Source of the DNA: Oreohelix idahoensis
Lineage: Eukaryota > Mollusca > Gastropoda > Stylommatophora > Oreohelicidae
Direction of reading: 5' to 3'
Length of the DNA stretch: 64,000 nucleotides
Assembly: GCA_024509875.1 (NCBI GenBank)
Contig: JAMPIV010006374.1
Coordinates: forward strand, 248,001-312,000
Positions 45,530 to 56,700 of the stretch are shown here, in pieces. The position numbers and the translations under genes are program-made. The first letter of the stretch is position 1; each line of letters starts with the position of its first letter. The notes under the pieces were generated by a model. That model was not told the DNA's origin and ran no database searches. It was given only the letters and a program-made list of their open reading frames with translations.

Positions 45530-46890
45530 TAGTAGGTCTCTATGCCATCTGTGTTGTGGCTGTTTTGATGATTATTAGGTCTACACCTTCTCTGTGTTGT
45601 GGCTGTTTTCAGGATTATTAGGTCTCTACACCATCTCTGTATTGTGGCTGTTTTCATGATTATTAGGTCTCTACACCATCTCTGTATTGTGGCTGTTTTC
45701 AAGTTTATTAGGTCTCTACACCATCTCTGTATTGTGGCTGTTTTCATGATTATTAGGTCTCTACACAATCTCGGTACTGTGGCTGTTTTCATGATTATTG
45801 GGTCTCTACACCATCTAATCCCCAGATGAGGCGGAAAATTTTTAGGCCACAAACGGCTCCTGGGTCGACCCAGCCCCAAATGGGTACCAGAGCTACTCTG
45901 GGAAGGTTAAAGCGGCCGGCGTGATGCCGACCACATCACCCCTCGTGTGCCGACGGTCAAGATAATATGGGCCTAACACCATATTCCCAATATGCCTCAA
46001 TGGGCGTGTAACGGGCTCCTTTACCTTTACCTTACACCATCTCTGTATTGTGGCTGTTTTCATGATTATTTGGTCTCTACACCATCTCTGTGTTGTGGCT
46101 GTTTTCATGATTATTAGGTCTCTACACCATCTCTGTGTTGTGGCTGTTTTCATGATTATTAGGTCTCTACACCATCTCTGTGTTGTGGCTGTTTTCATGA
46201 TTATTAGGTCTCTATACCATCTCTGTGTTGTGCTGTTTTCATGATTATTAGGTCTCTACACCATCTCTGTGTTGTGGCTGTTTTCATGAACATTAGTCTC
46301 TATACACTTGGGAAATCAGATCACATGCCATCTCTGTAATGTGGCTGTTTTCAAGTTTATTAGGTCTCTACACCATCTCTGTATTGTGGCTGTTTTCATG
46401 ATTATTAGGTCTATACACCATCTCTGTATTGTGGCTGTTTTCATGATTATTAGGTTTCTACACCATCTCTGTGTTGTGGCTGTTTTTATGAACATTAGTC
46501 TCTACACACTTGGGAAATCAGATCACATGCCATCTCTGTAATGTGGCTGTTTTCATGATTATTAGTAGGTCCCTATGCCATCTCTGTAATGCGGCTGTTT
46601 TCATGATTATTAGTAGTTCCCTATGCCATCTCTGTATTGTGGCTGTTTTCATGATTATTAGATCTCTACACCATCTCTGTGTTGTGGCTGATTTCATGAT
46701 TATTAGGTCTCTACACCATCTCTGTGTTGTGGCTGTTTTTATGAACGTTAGTCTCTACACACTTGGGAAATCAGATCAGATGCCATCTCTGCAATGTGGC
46801 TGTTTTCATGATTATTAGTAGGTCCCTTTGCCAGCTCTGTAATGTGGCTGTTTTCATGATTATTAGTAGGTTTCTATGCCATCTCTGCAT
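45530..46890. repeat. 45-bp minisatellite, >20 copies
   Basis: The unit CATCTCTGTATTGTGGCTGT-TTTCATGATTATTAGGTCTCTACAC repeats through the region, with longer variants containing AGTAGGTCCCTATGC or TACACTTGGGAAATCAGATC. It is interrupted once by a SINE-like insertion. Frames are open because 45 is divisible by 3; no gene is inferred. Confidence 0.95.
45817..46033. mobile_element. SINE-like repeat R1, copy 2, inserted in the 45-bp array
   Basis: The 217-bp unit shares its right 140 bp with 24530-24668. ACACCATCT flanks both sides (45808-45816 and 46034-46042), as expected for a target duplication, although the motif also occurs in every array unit. It ends TTTACCTTTACCTT. It contains CTGGGTCGACCCAGCC, a palindromic B-box-like stretch. 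Confidence 0.75.
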
Positions 46891-46923
46891 CGAAGTTTGG
46901 CTGTAATGGACTGTTAACATTGT

Positions 46924-47280
46924 CTATTTCTCACCTTGATGGTACACTTTGTCAGACTATTTCTGTCCTTGAAGGTACAATCTGACAGACTATTTCTGTC
47001 CTTGATGGTACAATCTGTCAGAATATTTCTCACCTTGATGGGACACTCTGACAGACTATTTCTGTCCCTGATGGTACACTGTCAGAACATTTCTCATCTT
47101 CATGGCACACTCTGACAGACTATTTCTCACCCTGATGGTACACTGTCAGAATATTTCTCACCTTCATGGCACATTCTGTCTAACTATTTCTCACCTCGAT
47201 GGTACACTCCGTCAGATTATTTCTGCCCTTGATGGTACACTGACAGACTATTTCTGTCTTTGATGGTACACTCTTACCGA
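46924..47280. repeat. 33-bp minisatellite, ~11 copies
   Basis: CTATTTCTGTCCTTGATGGT-ACACTCTGTCAGA repeats at 33-bp spacing (46924, 46957, 46990, 47023 and onwards) with length variants near the right end. Confidence 0.9.
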
Positions 47281-47284
47281 CTAT

Positions 47285-47988
47285 TATTTTATTAAATCTC
47301 ATTTTTTTTCCTTCCTATTTACAGCATTGTTTTTTTCTTCAAACATTTGTCTTCAAAATTTCCATTTATTAAGACTGTAAACAAAGTAATAAGTCTCGTT
47401 GTATGTCCAATGTATTTTATTTGTTTGATTTTGACCTTTTTTTTCATTCTTGAGTTTTGTAGTATTTCTTGAATTATTCTCTAAAGCTTTTATGTGCTTC
47501 AATCTCTTCTACTTAATATCCATATGTCAATGGCCTGAATTTGTTCATTCCAATTGTTAATATGTTCTCATATTGAGAGTTTAGTGTATAAAACTTCACA
47601 CACAGAGAATCACAAGCTATATCTGTGCCACAAAGCATTAAGTGAGTATATATAATCTTTCCTACCATGCCATATACTAACATTCTCAGTCTTGTCTTCT
47701 CTTCCCTCTATATCCTCTGCCCACTACAAAACCGTAATCACTGATACATCTCCTCATGTTCCATATCTGCTACCTAACAAAGATTAAGACATTCCTGTTC
47801 CTAGATCGACTTGAAAGTATTCAACTTACCGTAACACGTATGATAGCAAACCTCACCTAAAATAGCTCTATTCTCATACAAACTTATGCTGGACAGAAAT
47901 CTTGGATCCAGATATCATAATATATGCCATCATTTTTATCTAAAATTCTTGCTCCAAAAAAACCATTATAAACTACTGTTGGAAGATG
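47285..47988 (-). other. probable 3' untranslated region of the host gene
   Basis: Follows the stop codon of the large exon on the minus strand. AATAAA signals in that orientation occur at 47416-47421 and 47365-47370. Which one is used is not known. There is no other coding sequence. Confidence 0.4.
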
Positions 47989-50900
47989 TTATTTCTGTGC
48001 TCCGTAGAAAGGTTTAGGGCCCAATCTGAGTGGCTGTGTCTTGACCTCTGCCTGTGAACTTGGACAAATGACAGAACTGGATGGAATCTCCAAGCTCAGC
48101 CTTACCACTTTTTCTCTCTTTGTCTCATGCCCATGGTCAGAATGTGGAGAGATTGACCTCACACGTGACCGACCAACAGGTAGCTGCATCGTCGGACTTG
48201 GTGGATCACTGTCAGCATTGGTGATGCAATCTGGATCTGGTTTCTCAAACAGCTGTCTTAATTCTTTGATGCTGTTCCTACGCTCTACACTCTTTCTTGG
48301 AGATGGAGGTGGAGTGCTGTTGGTGCTTCCTGCAGTTGGCTGACCCCTATTTCTTTTGCTGACTGAATCATGTGTGATTTTTTCTGCTTCAAAATTCCTC
48401 TTTTCTGTTTGTGTCTGACTGTCTGCTGGATCAGTTAATGCCAAATCTGAGTGCTGTCTGTCAAAAGTTGATGCCTGGCTTGCATCTTTGAACGGAGTGT
48501 CACTACAAGATTGGAAGTACAGGTCTAGTCCAGAAAAAGAAGAGGGCCTTGATGATGAGACATGAACGCTGTTATGAGGGTGATCAGCTAAAAAAGATTC
48601 TGATGTAGAAGAATCACTATGTGTCCTGGACTTTATGTGGTGGTGGGAATATGGTGGTCTTAAATTTTTGGATGCAGATGTGAGATCAAAAGCAATTGAT
48701 GGCTGTCTCCCTTGTGGCTTTATGGCAAAAAATGACGAGACATCAGACTTTCTCTGTTTCCTCAGCTGTCCTTCACTTTCTGGGCACTCCTTTTCTGATT
48801 TACCATTATCTTCTCCTGTTCCTGCCCTGGATGGAAACCTTTCTCTGGACCACTTATCATGACCTCCAGGTGTCAGAGGTAGAAATGTGTCATCATCAGT
48901 TGTAACGATATCACCTCGACCCACTTCTATGCAGGGTGTGAGCTGTCCTCCTTGTACCAGTATTGACCCTGAAAATGTCCGGACACGGTGTTGAGTCCCT
49001 GGACTATGAGTCCCAGAACTATCTGACAAATTTGAATCTGATCCGCGCTCAAACAAATCCATCAAACTTTGCATCTTCTGAGAACGTTTTACCTTAAGTG
49101 AGCCCAGACAGTGGCTGTGGTTTCTATAATCTCCAGTGATTTCTGGTACAAAGAGATCGTGTCTCTCAGCAGCTAGTTGTAACACAGAATCATCCAAAGA
49201 TGATCGACTACCCAACATGTCTGAGTACACCTCACAGCTTGACTGCTGCCCTGAGAAACTTATCTGAGTTTCCAAAAACTTTGACCACCGAGGCAATGAC
49301 CTCGAGTCATAGTGAAATTTTCTAGCAGCTACAGGTGGTGGAGTTTTCTTTTCTACTCCATCTGTTCTTACATCTTCTGATGTTTGAAACTGAGACTGGG
49401 TCATGACGCTGCTAGAAAATGAAAGCGCGGCTGATGAATTGTCAACATCATTCAACTGGACAGTGGCCCCTCTTGATTCTGTAACAGTATTTGATTCTGC
49501 CACTTGCCTTGTGGGTTGGGAAACTTTAGTGGCATGAACCGTTTGTATTTTCTTGAGGTCTGGCTGTGACTCTATTACTAGCTTTGCTCCAGGTTTGTAA
49601 GGCATGTCCCTAACAACTGTAGATTTATTGCCACTAGAGTCAGTATCCCTTCTAACTGCTGCATTTTTACCACTGATAACTCTGCTTGGCATCTCTGTCT
49701 TTGTGTTCTGTCTTGTGATGTCATGACTTTCAAGCGGAAGGGTAACAGGGCTTCCTTTAGAGCCCAGACTCAGTTTGCGAGGCTTAGGAATTGGACTGGG
49801 AATTTTACTGTGTTGCTTTGGCATTCCCAAGCAGGAACCATCTGTTCCTCGGTTTGACTGTGGACTTGGTACACGGTGAGACAATGGGATGCGGGAAGAC
49901 TTTCCACCAATATCTGTTAATGCAGTTTTCATGTCAGAACCACGATTACGTGGGCTGGTTACAGGTCCCCCTGTACCTGATGTGTCGTGCCTGTTGGATG
50001 AGGATGACTGACAACGGGATGTTGGAGATACAGTTTGCAGGTCTGTCAGTTTTGTGTCAGATGACCTACGATTGTGACACTGGCGCTTTCCTGTGGACCC
50101 ATTTGAGGCTTCTGAGCCTCTGCGAGTGTGTCCAACTCGTGAAGATGAAGATGCTGATGATGATGAAGATGATGGTGATGTGTCCACATGTACTGAAGAT
50201 GTCATTGAAGATGAATATAATGAAGACTCTAATCTTTTTGCTCCATTATTAACTGATCTATTTGATAAGACATCAGAGTTCTGTCTAGGTCGAGGAATTT
50301 TTGAAAATGAAGTTCTGCGAACAGGCCCAAATGTTGCTGAAGAAGGACTAGGTAGGTCATGATGTAACTTCTCTTTTTGTCTCTTTTCTTTGAACTCAGG
50401 AGACATGAGAATTTCCCGACCTTGATTGAGAACATTCTGAGCTTCTTCTTTATCCATTTCTCCACCAGAGTTTTGAAGAAACATCAGTTGTGTTTCCATG
50501 CTTTCTCCATCTGCACTACCAGAAGATCTCAACACTCTCCTGAAAGCAGTAAAAGATGGCTCAGACTCCATGGGTTCCACTTCCATGGCTCTTGGTTGGT
50601 TTACATCTGTTACCACATCCTTGGACACCAATAGTGTCAGCACTGAATCTGTCCCAGAAACATGGGTGAGGTTTTCTGTTAAGTGTGGGGATTTAAGGTC
50701 ATCTACCAGTTTATTACAAAAGTTATCAATTTCCACAGCAATCTGACTATTATAGTCTTGAGAAACTGTTTTCTCTTCTGATGGTCTTAGCAGCTGGCAA
50801 GTACTGGCTCCAAAGTCATAACTGAAAACTTGATCACACCTTCTGTCCTTACTAGCCCTTTCATCTTGTATACTTCTATTTCCTTCACTTGCCACACTTG

Positions 50901-53900
50901 GGCCAGCATAATTGTTTGTTCCTGCTTGTAACACTGTCTCAGTAACTCCAACATTCAGCCTAAATTCATTCATATCAAAACCAAATTTAGGACTGTTTCT
51001 CTCCTCTATATGTACATTTTCTCCAAATGGAAGATTTCCACTCATAATTCTGTGGTTATTCTCCTGCACTTGGTTTTGATGAAAAGCAATCTCAGGGCAT
51101 GTGACCTCACAGATAGAGTTGTCTGTTGATGACTTTCTCATAGTTGATTTAGTTACCACAACTGTATGAGACAAGGAGTGAACCTGAGGTAGGGAATAGG
51201 AGGGATGGAGTGCCATACATTGTGAGCTGGGGACATGGCTGGACACAGATGCTGCAATGTCCATTGAAAATTCATCTGGATGGTAGAGAGCCAGTTGTAA
51301 AGGGATACAACTTCTGCTTTCAAAATGTGCTCCCTCTGTTTGGGCTGTAGACTGAATCAAATCTGGCAATGCTTCCCTCACTGGAGTTGTAAGAGGGCTT
51401 TGAGTACTGCCAGATAAGATACTTTGGCCGGATGTGTCTGGTGACTGTAAACTACTAATGGATGACTCTCTACTTAGTCTCACTCTCTGACTCATCAGAC
51501 CAACTGCACAAAGACTGGACATTCTTTCTGAGGTCTCAGTATCATCCATCTGACTGCCAGCTGAGAACAAAGGCTTCCACCCATCAGTAGTTTCTTCGCT
51601 GTTACTGAACTGAGCTGTAGCACCTTCAACATTTAGGTTACATCTAACAAAATTCGGTGACCTCTGTTCTACTCGTGGTGAATGCTGGCGACGGACAACC
51701 TGATATTGGTTGAAATCATTGGTTGGTAGAGTTACATTTAAAGCATCCCAGTTTTTTCTCTCACCTGAGTCAGTTTCCACTCCTGATATATTCCTCAGAG
51801 GAAGGGTAAGATCATGTTTATACTTTTCTCCTTCACTCACTTCAAGCACCTCATCACATTCTTCAGAACCTGTGTAAGATGAAGATGAGGAAGATCTATT
51901 TTTACACACATTTGCGATGTCACTTCGATCTGGCAAATTTTGCTGGCTTGATTGTATAGGATGGCTATTATGCTGGCCTAGTCTGTTCAATTCTGAAGGC
52001 TTAAATTTAACTACATGTGCAGTTTCAATAACTATATGCTCATCATTCTGCCTGTGTGTTTCTTTCTCTGTAAGCCTGCAACTGTTACTATCATCTGCTA
52101 CACTGACATGCTTACTTTGTCTGACATCTTGAATATTCATACCTTTCTCTTGTCTCACTTCACTTGGTGAACATGAACACACAGAATGCTCATGGCATTG
52201 AGTTGGCTGCTGCTGTGGTTCATAACTCAACTGTGATGTGACATAAACTGATGCATGTGACATGTCAGAAAAAGTAGGGTTTTCTAAAAAGTCAGATGCA
52301 GGACTCAGTGGTATAACATGGCAGGCAGAATTCGAATTCCCTGATATAAAATCTAAGTGAGCATCACTGTTTGACTTAGATGAAGGTGAAGATGAAGATA
52401 CATTTGACTGTCTGTGAAAAGAACTATTAATGTCTGAATGATACTGATTGGATATATCTCTAAAAGGTTGTAATGTACCCCATGAGCTCTGAGTATTGCT
52501 TGCGTCAGTGAAAGTGAACTGTACAAAACTTTCTGAATTGGCTCTATTACCCACTTGCACTCTTTGCTCATTGACATCTTTATCAACTGCTGAGACTCTC
52601 TGGTCATAAAACTGGCTGGAGCTGAGGTCAAGGTCTGATGCTACCAATCTCTGATGATGTGATAAAGAATCAACACTACAATTAGAGTTGTTGTGTTTAA
52701 ATGCAGCTTCCATCTGACGGTTTATTTCACGTAATGTTCTGGTCATGAGACGGTCACTCTCAGACAGACTGTCCAAGCTGGTGCTGCGCCTGTGTCGAGG
52801 ATCAATGTCTTCAATCTCACTTCCAGCTCCACCTGTATTACGAACAGAACTATCCTGCTCCAGACCATTGCTGAAACTATTAATAGATGCAGAGAGTTCA
52901 CTGATAGTAACAGACGACAACATATCAGACTGGCTTTCTGTTACGTTCTCCAGTGACCTGGCAATGTCACTTGGCACACTCAGACATTTGCTCATTCCTC
53001 CACCACCACTAGGAATATTTGCTAGTCGGACATCAACTTTTGTTTCCAGTGCAACTATTTTTGATTCAGAGCTGTCAGAACTAGAAGCTGCAGTGGACTG
53101 GTTGTTCTTGGAAAGTTTGCAACTGCCATGGTAGACATGATAGATCTGAGCACTGGAATCTCGAGTAACTTTTTGATTCTTTGGGAATATATTTGTTTTG
53201 GTGTGAATATCTGCTTGTGGGTCATTCCTTTCTAAACTGTCCAAAAGTTCATTTAAATTCTGCAAATCTTGGGCAGTAGCAGTCAAGCTGGGTATAAACT
53301 CTGCATGTCGACGTCCTACAAATGTTGAGATCTGAGCACCACTGTTAGCTTTGTCCACTGTCTTGTGTACAACTGCTGATCTTAAACTGTTCTTCTCCAC
53401 CCTGATTTGCTCCACATTTGCAATGTTTGTGACATTGTCCCCAAATGAGTCAGTCTGACTGTTTTGACCTTCAAAAGAGTTGTCGCCATGACAGCTCTCC
53501 TGACTTTGTGCTGCTGACCTTTGCTTGGATGATTCTGTCAGTGAAGTACTCCAATTAACTGGAAAATCAGTCTGCCTGGAAATTGTTCCTGTTGTTTCCG
53601 TGGAAGATTCCCGTACATTGTCAGAGAACTCTGTCTCTCTGCTTACAGTTGTGGAAGATGCTGCCATGCTAGTGATAGTAGTTTCAACCCCAACAGAAAA
53701 CACTGTTTCTTTACTTTCAGGAAGCTTGTTAGAGTCAACATAAGAGGCAGGGTCTCCCACACGATAACCTGATGTATCTCCAATGCCCTGACGAGGAAAT
53801 AATTTAGCATTCATAGCAAGCCGTGTGTCAATTTGGTCCAGAACATCTTGCATGTTACAACCAGAACTGGACACTGACATTGTACCCTGGCTATCTGGAG

Positions 53901-54464
53901 TATTTACTATTCCCATTTCATCATCAGATAAGATTTCTGCATAGTCATGAAAACGTGAGTAGAATGTTGTCAAGTGGCTGCCATCATGACTATTGTCATA
54001 TGGGCTGACATCCACTATTCCAGAAATGTCACTTGATGAATGGATTATTTTCCTGCCTGTGGAGAGTGCCATGCCAGATAAAAGGTCATTATCACTTGAG
54101 CCAACATGGACAGGACCTGCTGCTTTTGCTTTCTTTCTGCCCTTAGGTGAGGACTGGGCAAACCGTTTGAGAGGAGATGCCAATTCTTCACTCGACTTGG
54201 CTGATCTCGTTTTTTCTGCCACTTGCAACAGGCGAGAGTTGATCTTAGCATCAATGTTGATATCATCTTCACGTTTTGACTTAGAGTAGATGAAATCATT
54301 GATCTCTTCACTACCAGTAGTTTCATTTCCAGATAAGGGCTCACTGAATGGCTTCCTCTCCTGATGGGGGGTGTCTGGTGCCGATGGTAAGCGCCGGTGA
54401 AGGGCCTTACGGGAGGAATCACTGCGTACGAAGGATTGTTTATCTTGTGCATTTTTGTCATCAT
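47989..54464 (-). CDS. last coding exon of a large Ser-rich protein with SxIP motifs
   Basis: This 6.5-kb exon encodes about 2157 residues. The 5' boundary is an acceptor TTTTCACAG directly right of 54464; the open frame continuing to 54834 is intron. The product is dominated by Ser, Thr, Asp and Gln with no membrane segment or globular domain that I recognise, so it is probably disordered. SxIP motifs, the EB-protein ligand of microtubule plus-end proteins, occur near exon residues 1386 (SFSKIPRPRQ), 1523 (SSRIPLS) and 1555 (HSKIPSPIPKPRK), in a Ser/Pro/Arg-rich setting typical of functional sites. Two related helices lie near the C-terminus (QSLMDLFERG; NSIKELRQLFEKP). The protein ends GPKPFYGAQK. 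A cytoskeletal scaffold role is inference; I cannot name the family. No frame breaks. Confidence 0.85.
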
Positions 54465-55255
54465 CTGTGAAAATAAGGGAGAGAAAATAAAATATTCTTA
54501 ATGCACAACAGGATGTGAAAAATTTCATTAATATAAAACAAACAAATGGTATGTTGACAGAACAAACAAATGGTATGTTGATAGAACAAACAAATGGTAT
54601 GTTGATAGAACAAACAAATGGTATGTTGGTAGAACAAATAAATGGTATGTTGGTAGAACAAACAAACGGTATGTTGATAGAACAAACAAATGGTATGTTG
54701 ACAGAACAAACAAATGGTATTTTGGTAAAACAAGCAAATAGTATTTTGATAGAACAAACAAATGGTATTTTGGTAAAACAAACAAATGGTATTTTGGTCT
54801 GAAAAGGCTTGACCAAAAACTGTGCACTCCACACATTGGCGGATTCACGGGGGTGGCGATGGGGTGATTGCCCCTCCCTTAGGACTTTGAAAACTGTTAT
54901 TTCATATCAACTGCTCCAGTATATTTTCCCCCATTAGGGACTTAAATCTAAGTAATCTTTAGGTTGGACAACAGATGAATTAAAACATGTCTGGTACTGG
55001 ACAATGGTAAGTACATTAAAGGTTAAGAACATAGTTTGCAAGTAATTCTACATGGCGGAACAATGAAAGTTAATAAAGGGAACTGCTATACAACAATGAG
55101 ACAAAAGACAGCACCAGACTTCACTTGAGCGGCAAAAACATTCTGATATATCACCCCTCCCTTGGACAATTTATAGAACTTCCAGTGATTCCACATGATA
55201 TTAATGTCAACAGAAGAATTATATGGAAAAAAATAATAATAATAATCTCCCTTAC
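54465..55255 (-). other. intron of the host gene with a minisatellite
   Basis: Donor CAAG|GTAAGG at 55256/55255 and acceptor TTCACAG|AT at 54465/54464 (minus strand). The exon to the right ends with one base of a codon and the exon to the left supplies two, so phase fits. It contains the 24-bp array at 54537-54800. Confidence 0.8.
54537..54800. repeat. 24-bp intronic minisatellite, ~11 copies
   Basis: ATGGTATGTTGATAGAACAA + ACAA repeats with small variants. On the minus strand the units stay open in the frame of the following exon (repeat FVCSINIP), so the intron has no stop between the array and the exon. Confidence 0.93.
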
Positions 55256-55375
55256 CTTGAATGATTCTGGCTTGGGATTGCAATGAAGCATCCTTAGATG
55301 AGCCACCATGATGAAGGATAGTTGAAGCATCTGATGAAAGTGAGCGCTTATGAGACTGAAATTTGCTGGGTATTC
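55256..55375 (-). CDS. penultimate known exon of the host gene
   Basis: This 120-bp exon has acceptor AAACACAG|GAATACC at 55376/55375 and donor CAAG|GTAAGG at 55256/55255. Its frame reads IPSKFQSHKRSLSSDAST and continues Ser-rich to SQARIIQ, the same composition as the large exon. It begins with two bases of a codon and ends with one, which joins in phase with the AT at 54464-54463. I found no further exon convincingly between 55376 and 55853. Upstream exons probably lie further right, possibly beyond the LINE or outside the window. Confidence 0.7.
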
Positions 55376-55853
55376 CTGTGTTTCAAAGGGGAGATAATGA
55401 CAAAAAATAAACTACCATTGTGACATGATGAAGCTGTCAAACAACATATATAAGATGCTAATGTGGTCAGGTTGTATTGGTTAAGACAACAAGCAAACAT
55501 GTTAGATATCATTTTGAAGAAACCAGTTAGTTCAAATTAAATGCAGCAACAAAAAGCCTCCTTCAGTGATTACAACAAAACCATAAAAATAAAGAGACTA
55601 TAAAAACTGGCATGCATCCATGTCCCAGCAAAAGCATATCAAAGAAAGAGTGGAAACAAATGCAGGTTACACAATCTTGTGGTAATCCAGGGTAGATATG
55701 CTTTTAACTGTATGTGGGAAAAAAACAAAGGTGGTATCAGAACAGAAAATTACAATACCAGGAAGGGGGGCAGGCAGGATGAGCAACAATGAAGGTTAGA
55801 GATGTGATTATGGTGCCTGAAACTGACCTTTATGTGTGTATTATTTATTTACT
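55376..55853. other. intronic or intergenic stretch
   Basis: No coding exon recognised; ends with the target site of the LINE (ATTTATTTACT at 55843-55853). Confidence 0.4.
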
Positions 55854-55907
55854 GGGGGGGGTTTGGGATGTCAGGTATTGGTAGTACCTCTGGTGAAGGA
55901 GCTGTCA

Positions 55908-55923
55908 TGCCCTTTTCAGGGCA
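55908..55923 (+). promoter_or_regulatory. histone-type stem-loop, copy 5, in LINE 5' UTR
   Basis: TGCCCT-TTTC-AGGGCA is a perfect 6-bp stem with TTTC loop, about 55 bases from the LINE 5' end. Confidence 0.5.
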
Positions 55924-56700
55924 GCTTGGCCACCTTTGGTCCAAACCTGGCATCCAGCTCTCACCTGTGGCTCCTCGTAACTGTCAGCATGCGACAGCGG
56001 CCACCCCCCGGGAAACGGCTTTGACAGGCCGGCTAAACTAGGTGAGGGTAGCTGACTGGTTATAAACCTTCGGTGAGTTAGGGTCTTCCTACCCATGCAT
56101 GCGAAGACTGGATTCGATAGACTGCGTGGAAGAAACCACCTATTGGTTAAACGGGCATGACGGCGATTACCAGCAACGCGCTGTGGAGCGTAAGGAGCAT
56201 GGCGAGGCACGTAGAAAGCCCTGGTCATCCACTACACCTGACTTCATCTCCAGTCGTCTTGACTTGTCTTGCCACTGGATTCAGATGGACCCAGGCGAGA
56301 GAGTGAGGTCGACGAATTGCGCAACTCTTCCTCACTTTAATCCAAATCACTGCGCACATCACTCTTTCATCCATCCACTCACAAGTCCTGTGGCGATGGG
56401 CAAGCGGCAGGCGTGGGTACGCTGGCAGTCGTAGTCACAGACCTACACACAGGCGGCTCAGGCCATATGGTCGTCTTCCACTGATCAGAGCAGTAGTGGG
56501 ATTCGGCAGCCCCCTGAGTGTCTGAGCAGCCCTCTTTAGGAAAGCACTGCTCACCTCCATGGCATGAGGAAGGGGCTAGAAAAGGTGCCCTAAACATTGC
56601 CTGCTCCACCATTACCTAACCAGCTTACCGCGGTTGGTGGGTACCCTACTTCAGCGGGCGACACATAAGAAAAAGAAAGGACAGATTTTTCCCCCTCATT

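Noticed and set aside
54838..55170. Possible MITE between two CACCCCTCCCTT-like stretches
   Set aside because: The two stretches (near 54874 and 55148) are similar only over a dozen bases, without terminal repeats or target duplication.
56099..56434. ORF in the 5' UTR of the full-length LINE as a possible ORF1
   Set aside because: No zinc knuckle, coiled coil or RRM; low-complexity content, likely untranslated leader.
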